Positions 16,733 to 26,036 of a stretch of DNA of 64,000 nt are shown one piece after another. The translations under genes were made by a program, and so were the position numbers. The DNA lies in NCBI GenBank assembly GCA_902624095.1, contig CACNWB010000009.1, forward strand, positions 1 through 64,000. Direction: 5' to 3'. The stretch's first letter is position 1; every line of letters starts with the position of its first letter. The DNA is from an uncultured PS1 clade bacterium. GTDB lineage: Bacteria; Pseudomonadota; Alphaproteobacteria; RS24. The notes under the pieces were generated by a model. That model was not told where the DNA came from, did no database searches, and was given only the letters and a program-made list of their open reading frames with translations.

Positions 16733-17482
16733 ATGAAAATTCTGGTCCCTGTCAAACGGGTGGTCGATTACAACGTGAAAATCCGTGTGAAACCCGACGG
16801 ATCGGGGGTTGATCTTGCGAACGTAAAAATGTCGATGAACCCGTTTTGTGAAATTGCCGTGGAAGAGGCCGTGCGCCTTCAGGAAGCCGGCAAAGCAAGT
16901 GAAATTATTGCGGTCTCCATTGGCCCAAGCCAGGCGCAGGAAACGATCAGGACAGCGCTCGCCATGGGCGCAGATCGCGGTATTCTTGTGCAGACAGACG
17001 ACGACATGGAGCCCCTAGGCATTGCCAAATTGCTGAAAGCCGTTATTGCCGAAGAAAATCCCGACCTAGTTATTCTGGGCAAACAGGCAATTGACGGTGA
17101 CAATAATCAGACCGGACAAATGCTGGCCGCGCTGCTTGGCTGGCCGCAGGGCACATTCGCCTCGGCACTTGATTTTGCCGACGACAAACTGCAGGTCACT
17201 CGCGAGATTGACGGCGGTCTGCAAACCGTCAAGCTGACAACGCCAGCTGTGGTGACGACCGATCTGCGTTTAAATGAGCCGCGTTATGCGTCGCTGCCGA
17301 ACATTATGAAAGCCAAAAAGAAGCCTATCGACGAAAAAACGACCGCCGATTACGGTGTTGACGTCGCTCCACGGCTTGAGATCGTGAACACCTCCGAACC
17401 GCCCGAACGCGAGGCCGGGATTAAAGTGGAGACCGTGGGCGAATTGGTTGAAAAACTTAAAAACGAAGTAGGGGTGCTGTAA
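16733..17482 (+). CDS. etfB: Electron transfer flavoprotein beta subunit
   Basis: 249 residues, standard length. The start [19 protein letters not shown] and the segments [10 protein letters not shown] and [16 protein letters not shown] are EtfB signatures; the latter helps bind AMP. With EtfA it accepts electrons from acyl-CoA dehydrogenases, here most likely including Mcd, and passes them to ETF-ubiquinone oxidoreductase, which is not in this window. ATG 16733 after GGAG is chosen over the longer frame from 16688. The stop overlaps the etfA start by one base (TAATG), so subunits are made in step. Confidence 0.96.
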   Translation: MKILVPVKRVVDYNVKIRVKPDGSGVDLANVKMSMNPFCEIAVEEAVRLQEAGKASEIIAVSIGPSQAQETIRTALAMGADRGILVQTDDDMEPLGIAKLLKAVIAEENPDLVILGKQAIDGDNNQTGQMLAALLGWPQGTFASALDFADDKLQVTREIDGGLQTVKLTTPAVVTTDLRLNEPRYASLPNIMKAKKKPIDEKTTADYGVDVAPRLEIVNTSEPPEREAGIKVETVGELVEKLKNEVGVL

Positions 17483-18423
17483 TGAACACGCTTTTGATCG
17501 CAGAACACAATAACGAGACGCTGGCTGACGCCACTGTCAAATCCGCCACCGCTGCCGCGCAGATGGGGGGCGAGTTGCACGTGCTAGTTGCCGGTGCAAA
17601 TTGTGGCGCCGTGGGCGAAGCCGCCGCAAAACTGGACGGCGTAGCCAAAGTGCTTGTGGCCGATGATTCTTTGTATGAAAAGCAACTGGCCGAGCCAATG
17701 GCCGCACTGGTGACAAGCATGGCCAATGGCTATGCCACCATTGCCTCGCCAGCCTCCACTAATGGCAAGAATTTCATGCCGCGTATTGCCGCGCTTCTTG
17801 ACTGCTCGCAAATTTCCGACATTACGGCGGTTGTTGACGGGCAGACCTTCGAGCGCCCGATTTATGCGGGCAATGCCATTCAAACCGTGCGCACAAGCGA
17901 GCCGCGCAAAGCCATTACCATTCGCTCCACGGCTTTTGCCGCCGCGGGTGACGGGGGCAGTGCCGCTGTCGAGGCTGTCGGCACGGGCGACAATCCGGGA
18001 ACTTCGGAATTTATCGGCGAAGAGCTGACCAAATCCGACCGCCCCGAACTGACGTCGGCGAAAATTGTTGTTTCGGGCGGTCGCGGCATGCAATCGGGCG
18101 ACAATTTCCCCTTGCTGGAAAAAATCGCCGACAAGCTGGGCGCCGCGGTTGGCGCCTCACGCGCCGCTGTTGACGCCGGATTTGTACCCAATGATTATCA
18201 GGTCGGGCAGACGGGCAAAGTTGTTGCACCCGAACTTTACATTGCTGTTGGCATCTCCGGTGCCATTCAGCATCTGGCCGGCATGAAGGACTCAAAAGTC
18301 ATCGTTGCGATCAACAAGGATGAAGAGGCGCCGATTTTCCAGGTAGCCGATTATGGCCTGGTTGCCGACCTTTTCACGGCTGTTCCGGAACTGGAAAGTG
18401 AATTGGAAAAAGCGGGCCTTTAG
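17482..18423 (+). CDS. etfA: Electron transfer flavoprotein alpha subunit
   Basis: 313 residues. The C-terminal FAD domain is typical: [10 protein letters not shown], then [31 protein letters not shown] and the end [22 protein letters not shown]. It carries the FAD of the ETF heterodimer. It is translationally coupled to etfB and followed after 45 bases by the 3-hydroxybutyryl-CoA dehydrogenase, an arrangement seen widely in alphaproteobacteria and suited to acyl-CoA oxidation. Confidence 0.96.
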   Translation: MNTLLIAEHNNETLADATVKSATAAAQMGGELHVLVAGANCGAVGEAAAKLDGVAKVLVADDSLYEKQLAEPMAALVTSMANGYATIASPASTNGKNFMPRIAALLDCSQISDITAVVDGQTFERPIYAGNAIQTVRTSEPRKAITIRSTAFAAAGDGGSAAVEAVGTGDNPGTSEFIGEELTKSDRPELTSAKIVVSGGRGMQSGDNFPLLEKIADKLGAAVGASRAAVDAGFVPNDYQVGQTGKVVAPELYIAVGISGAIQHLAGMKDSKVIVAINKDEEAPIFQVADYGLVADLFTAVPELESELEKAGL

Positions 18424-18468
18424 AAAAGTCTTTAAAAAGAGCATGGCCCGCCGAGGAGAATAAGAATT

Positions 18469-19344
18469 ATGGCGGACACCACCGTTGGTATAATCGGTGC
18501 TGGACAAATGGGCAGTGGCATTGCCCATGTTTTTGCGCTTTCAGGATATCGCGTGCTGCTGAACGATGTCGCGCAAGACCGCATCGAAGCGGGCATTGCT
18601 ACGATCTCGGGCAATTTGAACCGGCAATTGGCATCTGGCCGCATTGACGAAAGCGCCCGCGATGCGGCTCTTGAGCGCATTGTACCGGCCGCCAGCCTCA
18701 ACACCATGGCCGACACCACGCTTGTCATCGAAGCGGCCAGCGAAAACGAAGAAATTAAAATCGGCATTTTGAAAGAAGTCTGTGCGGTTTTATCGCCAGA
18801 TGCACTGATTGCCTCGAACACCTCTTCGATTTCTATAACTCGGCTCGCCGCGGCAACCAGCCGGCCGGAAAAATTTATCGGCATGCATTTCATGAATCCG
18901 GTACCAGTGATGGAACTTGTCGAGATTATTCGCGGCATCGCCACCAATGATGATACTTATGGCAAAGCCGTTGAATTTGTCGCCTCGCTGGGCAAAACCT
19001 CATGCGCGGCGGAAGACTTTCCGGCCTTTATCGTCAACCGTGTTTTGTTGCCTATGATCAATGAAGCCGTTTACGCGCTTTACGAAGGTGTCGGCAATGT
19101 CGAGAGCATTGACAAGGCCATGCGAATGGGCGCCAATCACCGTATGGGCCCGTTTGAACTTGCTGATTTTATCGGGCTAGACACTTGTCTTTCGATTATG
19201 CAAGTTTTATATGACGGGCTGGGCGACACCAAATACCGGCCCTGCCCGCTTTTGGTCAAATATGTCGAAGCCGGATGGCTTGGACGCAAGGCTGGTCGCG
19301 GCTTTTATGACTACTCCGGCGAAGCGCCAGTTCCAACGCGTTAA
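18469..19344 (+). CDS. hbdA: 3-hydroxybutyryl-CoA dehydrogenase
   Basis: 291 residues, the length of the stand-alone short 3-hydroxyacyl-CoA dehydrogenase. The NAD(P)-binding motif G10-A-G12-x-x-G15 is followed by [10 protein letters not shown], the catalytic-loop region [12 protein letters not shown], and [14 protein letters not shown], which holds the catalytic His. It interconverts acetoacetyl-CoA and 3-hydroxybutyryl-CoA, feeding either polyhydroxybutyrate turnover or crotonyl-CoA, the entry point of the ethylmalonyl-CoA pathway. It follows etfA in the same direction. Confidence 0.92.
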   Translation: MADTTVGIIGAGQMGSGIAHVFALSGYRVLLNDVAQDRIEAGIATISGNLNRQLASGRIDESARDAALERIVPAASLNTMADTTLVIEAASENEEIKIGILKEVCAVLSPDALIASNTSSISITRLAAATSRPEKFIGMHFMNPVPVMELVEIIRGIATNDDTYGKAVEFVASLGKTSCAAEDFPAFIVNRVLLPMINEAVYALYEGVGNVESIDKAMRMGANHRMGPFELADFIGLDTCLSIMQVLYDGLGDTKYRPCPLLVKYVEAGWLGRKAGRGFYDYSGEAPVPTR

Positions 19345-19354
19345 AGGTGACACG

Positions 19355-19978
19355 CTAGTCCGCGGCCTCAATTTTTTCCAATTCCACGTCCAAAAGTGCA
19401 TGCACGGCGGGGCTGTCCCACTCTGCTTCACCGGCCAGCCTGCCTATTTCGCGGCCGCTTGCGTCCAGCACAAGCGTTGTTGGCAGACCGATAAGCCCGA
19501 TCGCACGCGCCGAGGCATAACTTGGATCATGGGCTTGCGTCAGATACTCCACCTTCAAATCAGCCAGGAATTTTCTGGGCTTATCGGCAGATCCGCGATC
19601 GAGCGCCACCGCGAGAACGCGCAAAGGCGCGTTTGCATAACGTGCCTGCAAAGCATCGAATAGCGGCATTTCGCGACGGCACGGTGCGCACCATGTCGCC
19701 CAGAAATTGACCACCACCACCTCGCCCTTAAAGCGCGCGAGGCCGACTTTTTCAACCTCTTCGGACGGCAGCAAAAGGTCAAAAGAAATGTCGGGCACAG
19801 TACGCGGCGGGGAAAATTGCACGAAATTTTCCAGCCCTTCTTGATGGATTTGGCTTTGCGCGTCACCGGGTGGCTTGCCTTTGTCACCCCCGTTCAGGTA
19901 TAGGGTCAAGGACACGGTGGCAAGAACACCGAGCAAAACACTGGCAATGAGCGCGGCGTGGCGAAATGAGAACTGCAT
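19355..19978 (-). CDS. TlpA-like membrane-anchored thioredoxin
   Basis: 207 residues. One membrane anchor lies at about 10-28; the rest is periplasmic. The redox motif WCAPC has C97 and C100, and the cis-proline motif GLPTT is present, as in TlpA/ResA/DsbE proteins. Such proteins reduce cysteines in the periplasm, e.g. for cytochrome c or Cu-A assembly. The partner is not shown; no ccm genes are in the window. It diverges from argH with 25 bases between starts. Confidence 0.87.
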   Translation of the reverse strand: MQFSFRHAALIASVLLGVLATVSLTLYLNGGDKGKPPGDAQSQIHQEGLENFVQFSPPRTVPDISFDLLLPSEEVEKVGLARFKGEVVVVNFWATWCAPCRREMPLFDALQARYANAPLRVLAVALDRGSADKPRKFLADLKVEYLTQAHDPSYASARAIGLIGLPTTLVLDASGREIGRLAGEAEWDSPAVHALLDVELEKIEAAD

Positions 19979-20003
19979 CGTGCCTCCTGCTTTGGAGAGT
20001 TAA

Positions 20004-21389
20004 ATGAGCAATCGCATGTGGGGCGGCAGATTTGGTGACAGCCCTGACGACATCATGGAAGAAATAAACGCATCCATCGGATTTGACCAGAGGCTGTTTG
20101 CCCAGGACATTCGCGGGTCACGGGCGCATTGTGAAATGCTGGCGGCGCAAGGCATTATTTCCGACGACGACGCCGCCGCAATTCTCGGCGCTCTGACGCA
20201 GGTTGAAGTGGAAATTGAGACTGGTGAGTTTTCCTTTTCACGGGCACTGGAAGACATTCACCTGAATATTGAAGCGCGGCTGACCGATATAATCGGGCCT
20301 GCCGCCGGGCGGTTGCATACGGCGCGTTCGCGCAATGATCAAGTGGCGACCGATTTCCGGCTGTTCGTACGCGACAGCCTTGACCATCTCACCGCACAGA
20401 CCACCGCGCTCATGAGCGTACTAGCCGAACATGCTGAAACCCATGCAGCCCTGATTATGCCTGGCTTCACACATTTACAGACGGCACAACCAGTCACCTA
20501 CGGCCATCATCTTCTGGCCTATATCGAAATGTTGTCGCGCGACCGCGGCAGGTTTGCCGATGCGCGCGCGCGACTGAACCAGTCGCCGCTGGGCGCGGCG
20601 GCCTTGGCCGGCACATCTTTTCCGATTGACCGTCATGCCACGGCCAGCGCACTGGGGTTCGACGCGCCAACAGCAAACTCCATTGACAGCGTTTCAGCGC
20701 GCGATTTTGCGTTGGAAGCCCTATCTGCCATGTCGATTTGCGCCACGCATCTGTCCCGGCTGGCCGAAGAAATTGTGATTTTCGCCTCACCGGATTTTGG
20801 CTTTCTGGAACTGCCGGATGCGTTTTCGACTGGTTCGTCCATCATGCCGCAAAAACGCAATCCGGATGCGGCAGAACTTGTGCGCGCCAAAAGTGGGCGC
20901 ATTATCGGAGCGCTGACCGGCCTATTCGTTGTGATGAAAGGGCTGCCGCTGGCCTATTCCAAAGACATGCAGGAAGACAAGGAAGGCGTGTTCAACGCCC
21001 TCGACAGCCTGTCCTTATGCCTGGCAGCCATGACTGGCATGATGGAAAAGCTGACGCCCGTGCCCGAGCGCATGCTAACCGCTGCAGGCAAAGGATTTTC
21101 CACGGCGACAGATTTGGCCGATTGGCTTGTGCGCAAAGCCGACGTGCCGTTTCGCGATGCCCATCACATTACCGGCGCGCTGGTGGCGCTGGCGGAAAAA
21201 AACGGTTGCGATTTAGCGGATTTAACACTTGCGGACATGCAAAATGTCGATGCGCGCATTACCGATGATGTTTTTTCCGTGTTAAGTGTGGAAAATTCGG
21301 TTGCCAGTCGTACGAGCTTTGGCGGCACAGCTCCGGAAAATGTTCGCGCCGCAGCGCAAAGCTGGCGCGCGGCGCTGAAAAATGTTTGA
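20004..21389 (+). CDS. argH: Argininosuccinate lyase
   Basis: 461 residues, standard length. The fumarase/aspartase superfamily signature [12 protein letters not shown], which holds the catalytic serine loop, is at about 277-288. The start MWGGRF and the segment [15 protein letters not shown] are ArgH-specific. It splits argininosuccinate into arginine and fumarate in the last step of arginine synthesis. It is followed by a tiny lipoprotein gene and lysA, an arrangement common in alphaproteobacteria, so these three are probably one operon. Confidence 0.97.
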   Translation: MSNRMWGGRFGDSPDDIMEEINASIGFDQRLFAQDIRGSRAHCEMLAAQGIISDDDAAAILGALTQVEVEIETGEFSFSRALEDIHLNIEARLTDIIGPAAGRLHTARSRNDQVATDFRLFVRDSLDHLTAQTTALMSVLAEHAETHAALIMPGFTHLQTAQPVTYGHHLLAYIEMLSRDRGRFADARARLNQSPLGAAALAGTSFPIDRHATASALGFDAPTANSIDSVSARDFALEALSAMSICATHLSRLAEEIVIFASPDFGFLELPDAFSTGSSIMPQKRNPDAAELVRAKSGRIIGALTGLFVVMKGLPLAYSKDMQEDKEGVFNALDSLSLCLAAMTGMMEKLTPVPERMLTAAGKGFSTATDLADWLVRKADVPFRDAHHITGALVALAEKNGCDLADLTLADMQNVDARITDDVFSVLSVENSVASRTSFGGTAPENVRAAAQSWRAALKNV

Positions 21390-21418
21390 TAAGTGTTGGT
21401 AGACGACATCGGGGACGC

Positions 21419-21529
21419 ATGATGAAGATGATAAATTTGCTATTGCTAGCGACCTTGGTGCTTGCGGCACCGCTTTCGGCATGCGGTAAACGCGGAACAC
21501 TGGTTCTGCCACCCGCACAGACCGATTAG
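21419..21529 (+). CDS. lptM: Small LptM/YifL-like lipoprotein
   Basis: 36 residues. The start is ATGATG; either could be used. It has a hydrophobic signal segment and the lipobox LSAC with Cys22, followed by GKRGTLVLPP, which matches the LptM/YifL pattern CGxKGPLxLP. LptM in enterobacteria helps the LptDE translocon mature by aiding disulfide formation in LptD; whether this holds here is untested. The position between argH and lysA, 17 bases before lysA, is the usual place for this lipoprotein gene in proteobacteria. Its neighbours make amino acids, so it is probably just co-transcribed. Confidence 0.78.
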   Translation: MMKMINLLLLATLVLAAPLSACGKRGTLVLPPAQTD

Positions 21530-21546
21530 GCCATTAGGATAAATAC

Positions 21547-22833
21547 ATGGATCATTTTGAGTATCGCAACGGCGTTCTGTACGCTGAAGACGTAAATCTT
21601 GTCGATCTAGCGGAAACCGTGGGCACGCCGTTTTACTGCTACTCCACGGCCACGCTACGCCACCATTATGGTGTGTTACACAATGCGTGCGCGAAGGCTG
21701 GGCTGGACGACACGCTGATCTGCTATTCGGTCAAAGCCAATTCAAATATTGGCGTGATTGCGACGCTGGCGCGACTCGGCGCGGGCGCGGATATCGTCTC
21801 ACTGGGCGAATTTCAGCGCGCGATTTCGGCGGGCATTGTACCGGGAAAAATTGTGTTTTCGGGGGTCGGCAAAACCGATGATGAAATGGCAGCTGGGCTC
21901 GAAGCCGGTATCCGGCAGTTCAATGTCGAAAGCCTTGCCGAGCTTGACCAGCTTGCCGCGGTTGCAGACCGTCTGGGCAAAAAAGCTCAAGTGGCACTCA
22001 GGGTCAATCCGGATGTTGATGCGGGTACACATGAAAAAATTTCCACCGGCAAGGCTGAAAACAAATTCGGTATTGCGTGGGAAGATGCCGAAGCCGCTTA
22101 CACCCATGCCGCGGGGCTGGCTGGTCTTGATCCATGCGCGATTGACATTCACATTGGCAGTCAGATCACGGATCTTGGCCCTTTCAGAACTGCATTTGAA
22201 AAAACCGCCGATCTGCTGACGCGCCTGCGCGCCAAAGATTTGACCATCACCCGGCTTGATTTGGGCGGTGGGCTGGGCGTGCCCTATCAACGCAATAAAG
22301 AGACCCCGCCCGACCCGCTGGCTTATGCGCGCCTGATTGCGGAAAATTTTGCAAATAGCGGCTGCCAGATTATTTTGGAACCGGGCCGCCTCATTGCAGC
22401 CAGTGCCGGTATCTTGGTCACCCGCGTCATCCGCACCAAACAGGGGCGAGTCAAAAATTTCATGATTGTCGATGCCGCGATGACCGAATTGGTGCGCCCG
22501 ACCCTTTATGGCGCCCATCATGATATCGGCCTTGTGCGCCACCGAGATGAGAGGCTGCTGGCATGGGATGTTGTAGGACCAGTGTGCGAAAGCGGCGACT
22601 TTTTGGGGCTGGCACGCGAACTGCCCGAATTAGACCCCGGCGCGTTGCTGGCGGTTTTCTCGGCCGGCGCCTATGGCGCGGTGCTTGGCTCCAGCTATAA
22701 TACACGCCCCGCCGCGCCTGAGGTTCTGGTCGACGGCGCCACCCATGATGTGGTACGCCGCCGCCCCAGCTATGCGGACATGCTGGCCGGCGAGAAAATC
22801 CCCGATTGGCTCAATTCAAAAGACGGCCAATAA
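21547..22833 (+). CDS. lysA: Diaminopimelate decarboxylase
   Basis: 428 residues, fold type III PLP enzyme. The cofactor lysine is K63 in YSVKANSN; the segments HIGSQITDL, DLGGGLGV and EPGRLIAASAG bind phosphate and substrate, and CESGDF near the C-terminus supplies the active-site Cys of the partner subunit. It makes lysine from meso-diaminopimelate. It follows the LptM-like gene and precedes ftsE by 93 bases. Confidence 0.97.
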   Translation: MDHFEYRNGVLYAEDVNLVDLAETVGTPFYCYSTATLRHHYGVLHNACAKAGLDDTLICYSVKANSNIGVIATLARLGAGADIVSLGEFQRAISAGIVPGKIVFSGVGKTDDEMAAGLEAGIRQFNVESLAELDQLAAVADRLGKKAQVALRVNPDVDAGTHEKISTGKAENKFGIAWEDAEAAYTHAAGLAGLDPCAIDIHIGSQITDLGPFRTAFEKTADLLTRLRAKDLTITRLDLGGGLGVPYQRNKETPPDPLAYARLIAENFANSGCQIILEPGRLIAASAGILVTRVIRTKQGRVKNFMIVDAAMTELVRPTLYGAHHDIGLVRHRDERLLAWDVVGPVCESGDFLGLARELPELDPGALLAVFSAGAYGAVLGSSYNTRPAAPEVLVDGATHDVVRRRPSYADMLAGEKIPDWLNSKDGQ

Positions 22834-22926
22834 TAGGCCAGAAAAAGGGCTGAAAAAGCAGGCGAAAGCAAGGTGCATGCAACTCTTTTTTCTGCCAAAA
22901 TAGCCTCATTATATGAGGGTTTAGCG

Positions 22927-23607
22927 ATGATCCGGTTGCAAAATGTCTCCCTGAATTATGATGGTGGACCAAACATTCTGGATAATATTGATCTGACACT
23001 AGATGAAGGCTCGTTTCATTTTCTGACCGGCCCGTCCGGTGCGGGCAAGACGTCTTTGTTGAAGCTCATATTTCTTGCGCACCGGCCGAGTGTCGGCCAG
23101 CTCGACCTGTTCGGGCAAAATGTGAGCAATTTGTCGCGGGCCCAACTTGCCATAATGCGCCGTCAGATCGGCGTGGTGTTTCAGGATTTCCGGCTGATCG
23201 ACCACCTCACCGTCTATCAAAATGTGACCCTGCCCTTGCGCATTGCCGGAAAGCGCGAAACCGCCTATCGCGATAATGTGACTGAATTGCTGCGCTGGGT
23301 CGGCCTTGGGCAACAGATGGACAGCAAGCCAGAAACACTGTCAGGCGGCGAAAAACAGCGCGCCGCCATCGCCCGCGCCGTAATTGCACGCCCGCGTCTC
23401 ATTGTGGCCGACGAACCGACCGGGAATGTGGACCCAGAAATGGGCATTCGTTTGATTCGGCTGCTGGATGAATTGAACAAAATGGGCACGACGATTTTGA
23501 TTGCCACGCACGACAATTACCTTTGGTCGAGTTTTAACCACCCGCGCCTGCATCTTGAAAATCAGCACATTCAGCGCCTATCGCCGGAGGCCCACTCCTA
23601 TGTCTAA
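22927..23607 (+). CDS. ftsE: Cell division ATP-binding protein FtsE
   Basis: 226 residues. Walker A G35-PSGAGKT42, the ABC signature LSGGEKQR and Walker [13 protein letters not shown] are present. FtsE with FtsX forms an ABC-type complex that activates periplasmic peptidoglycan hydrolases during division and does not transport. ATG 22927 is chosen; the longer frame from 22873 has no similarity. Its last eight bases overlap the ftsX start. Confidence 0.94.
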   Translation: MIRLQNVSLNYDGGPNILDNIDLTLDEGSFHFLTGPSGAGKTSLLKLIFLAHRPSVGQLDLFGQNVSNLSRAQLAIMRRQIGVVFQDFRLIDHLTVYQNVTLPLRIAGKRETAYRDNVTELLRWVGLGQQMDSKPETLSGGEKQRAAIARAVIARPRLIVADEPTGNVDPEMGIRLIRLLDELNKMGTTILIATHDNYLWSSFNHPRLHLENQHIQRLSPEAHSYV

Positions 23608-24460
23608 ACGTGGCGCTTCCTCGACCGCACTTTTGCCGTCGCGCAATATGGCGGGTCCGGCGCTGCTGGCCGTCACCCTGGTGATGACACTCCTGGCGTG
23701 TCTTGCCCTTGGCAGCACCGTACTTGTCGATCGCGCTGCCGAACGCTGGCTGACGCGTGCCACCAGTGCCGTCAGTATTCAAATTGTGGAGACCCGCAAC
23801 CAGACGGCCGACGATCAGTTACCAGCTGTTTTGCGCGAGTTGTCTGCCACGCCGGGTGTCGCCAATTTCCGCGTGCTGGATAAGGGCGAGCTTATCCAGC
23901 TCTTGGAGCCGTGGCTCGGCGCCGGCAACATTTCAACCGATTTACCGCTGCCGTTATTGATCGAAGTGACCCCTGATCGCACCGCAAGTTTTGCCGAAGC
24001 TGCTTTGCGCGCACGACTGACGGCGGTGGCGCCGGGCGCGCAGCTTGACACGCACGGGCGGTGGCGCGAGACTCTGGAGCGCATGGCACAGGCTTTGCGG
24101 TTTTTTGCCGGACTTGTGCTGGTAATGGTGACATTGGCAACTGGCACGATTATATTATTTGCCACCCGCGCAGGGCTGAAAACAAATGAAGATATTTTGG
24201 ATGTGTTGCATCAAATCGGCGCGCAAGACAGTTTTATCTCGCGGCGCTTTGAAACCCACTTTGTCAAACTGACCGCCATCGCTTCAGCGCTTGGATTTCT
24301 GGCCGCTTTGGGCTTTTTTAACGCGCTCGGTTCCCTGGTGCCCGATGCGCGTAGTAGTGGTTTTCTGGTCTACCTCACTTGCGTGCCGGCCATTGCTGTG
24401 CCGTTTAGCTGGCAGGTCACAAGATACTATGTCATGACAAGCCTTAAAACGCGCGTGTAA
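23600..24460 (+). CDS. ftsX: Cell division protein FtsX
   Basis: 286 residues. The layout is that of FtsX: a cytoplasmic start, a membrane segment near 20-42, a periplasmic domain of about 120 residues (VQIVETRNQT... LPAVLREL), then three membrane segments. It forms the membrane part of FtsEX and signals to amidase activators. ATG 23600 overlaps the ftsE end by eight bases, which supports this start over 23501. Confidence 0.88.
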   Translation: MSKRGASSTALLPSRNMAGPALLAVTLVMTLLACLALGSTVLVDRAAERWLTRATSAVSIQIVETRNQTADDQLPAVLRELSATPGVANFRVLDKGELIQLLEPWLGAGNISTDLPLPLLIEVTPDRTASFAEAALRARLTAVAPGAQLDTHGRWRETLERMAQALRFFAGLVLVMVTLATGTIILFATRAGLKTNEDILDVLHQIGAQDSFISRRFETHFVKLTAIASALGFLAALGFFNALGSLVPDARSSGFLVYLTCVPAIAVPFSWQVTRYYVMTSLKTRV

Positions 24461-24471
24461 GCTAAACGCTT

Positions 24472-25092
24472 ATGACAAGATTTGAAAACACCGACGATCC
24501 AAGCATGCTGAAGAAAATACTGCGCCAGTTTTTGCTCGCCTGCGGCGGCGCGCTGGTTATATTTACGTTTTTCTTCGGGGTCTTTGCCAATTATCTCGAC
24601 ACTAAACCGGACGATATCCCAACGGCTGACGGCATTGTTGTTTTCACTGGCACGGCCAGCGCCCGTATCAGCGTCGGGCTTGACCTGCTGGCGCGCGGCA
24701 AGGGCCAACGCCTGCTGATTTCCGGTGTCTATGCCGATCAGAATTTTGACACTATTTTGGCTATGGCCCCGTCCGATCTGGACAATGTCACCTGCTGTCT
24801 GGACCTTGATTACATTGCCAAAGACACTAGGGAAAATGCCCATGAAACAGCACTTTGGGCAGAGATTCACGGCTATAAGTCCCTCATCATCGTCACCAGC
24901 GCGCATCATGTGCCGCGCGCCTTTCTGGAAATGCGTCGCGCCATGCCCGCCATTCGCCTGTCGGCCTATCCAGTGGTCCCAGAAAATGTCCGCATGGATG
25001 CGTGGTGGCGCTATCCTGGCACTTTTGCCTTACTGCTCGGCGAATATGTGCGCTATATTTGGTCACTCACGGGCCTGCCCGTTTTCACTTGA
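24472..25092 (+). CDS. YdcF/ElyC-family (DUF218) membrane-associated protein
   Basis: 206 residues with one N-terminal membrane segment (about 17-40). The DUF218 core is visible: ADGIVVFTGTASARI, LLARGKGQRLLISGVY, TRENAHETALWAE and LIIVTSAHHVPRAFLEM. Members such as ElyC affect envelope and peptidoglycan precursor metabolism; the reaction is unknown. It directly follows ftsX, as in many alphaproteobacteria, so a link to the envelope during division is plausible. In several relatives an acyltransferase gene (plsC) follows; here it does not. Confidence 0.83.
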   Translation: MTRFENTDDPSMLKKILRQFLLACGGALVIFTFFFGVFANYLDTKPDDIPTADGIVVFTGTASARISVGLDLLARGKGQRLLISGVYADQNFDTILAMAPSDLDNVTCCLDLDYIAKDTRENAHETALWAEIHGYKSLIIVTSAHHVPRAFLEMRRAMPAIRLSAYPVVPENVRMDAWWRYPGTFALLLGEYVRYIWSLTGLPVFT

Positions 25093-25100
25093 CCGATCGC

Positions 25101-26036
25101 ATGTTGACACGTTCCCGCATTTGGCTGTTCACCCCGTTTGTCTCGCTGTTTGCGCTCGGTGTCGGTTTTTTCTTTTTATGGTCTTATGCCGGTGACGAAA
25201 TTGAAGCGCGTCTAGGCGAGGAGAACATTACATGGAAAAACGTTGTGCGCGCGGGCTTTCCGGCACGCATGACCATGGATTTCACCGAGATGAGCTGGCA
25301 GGGCGAAAAACTCAACTGGTGGGTACCCGCTTTGCGCTTTACCGTTATGCCGTTTGAAACCGACCATGCTGTTGTAGATTTTTCGTCACCGCACAGGCTC
25401 GCCACGAATTTTGCCAAGCTGCGCCTTGAACATGACGGCAATCTCGCCAGTCTTGTTATGGACACAAAAGGGCTGGTGCGCGCATCCTTCACCTTCACCA
25501 AGCCGCACATGCGGATCACGACAAAGAAAGAAACCTTGCTTCTGTCCGGCGACGAAGTGGCCCTGCATGTCCGGCGTGCACGCGACAATGCCGCGCGCAC
25601 CGATATTGCGCTGCGCACAGGGCGCATAGAGGGCGATGCGCGGCTTGGCATCTCGCGCGGTGAGCTTGACATTGATACGCCGCAAAGCTGGCTGACTGGA
25701 ACCCCTGCCGCCGGCGACCTTGTTGGCATTGACAAGTTCATTATCACGCGCGACGCGCTGACCTTTCGCGGCTCGGGTCGTCTGAAACTCGCGGCCAACG
25801 GGTTTGTTAACGGCAGGCTTGATATGGACGTTGTGAATCTTGGTGCCTTGTTTGAACTTTTGGAAGATGCGGGCCTCACCCGCAAACGTGACCGGGACCG
25901 GCTGATGTTGCTGGCGCAACTCTCCTCGGCATTCTCGGGCAAATCGCGCGACCGCTTTCAAGTTCCCCTGCGGTTCCGCGAGTCACGCAGCTTTATTGGC
26001 CCGTTAGACGTCGGCCCTGCCCCACGCTGGCGCTAG
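25101..26036 (+). CDS. DUF2125-domain exported protein
   Basis: 311 residues with one N-terminal membrane segment (about 7-27) and an extracytoplasmic beta-rich body. The segments LGEENITWKNVVRAGFPARMT and LGALFELLEDAGL are what I recall of DUF2125 proteins, which are found next to tyrC in alphaproteobacteria; no function is known. The fold may resemble AsmA-like or lipid-binding repeats, but this is a guess. It starts eight bases after ydcF and overlaps the converging tyrC by four bases. Confidence 0.75.
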   Translation: MLTRSRIWLFTPFVSLFALGVGFFFLWSYAGDEIEARLGEENITWKNVVRAGFPARMTMDFTEMSWQGEKLNWWVPALRFTVMPFETDHAVVDFSSPHRLATNFAKLRLEHDGNLASLVMDTKGLVRASFTFTKPHMRITTKKETLLLSGDEVALHVRRARDNAARTDIALRTGRIEGDARLGISRGELDIDTPQSWLTGTPAAGDLVGIDKFIITRDALTFRGSGRLKLAANGFVNGRLDMDVVNLGALFELLEDAGLTRKRDRDRLMLLAQLSSAFSGKSRDRFQVPLRFRESRSFIGPLDVGPAPRWR

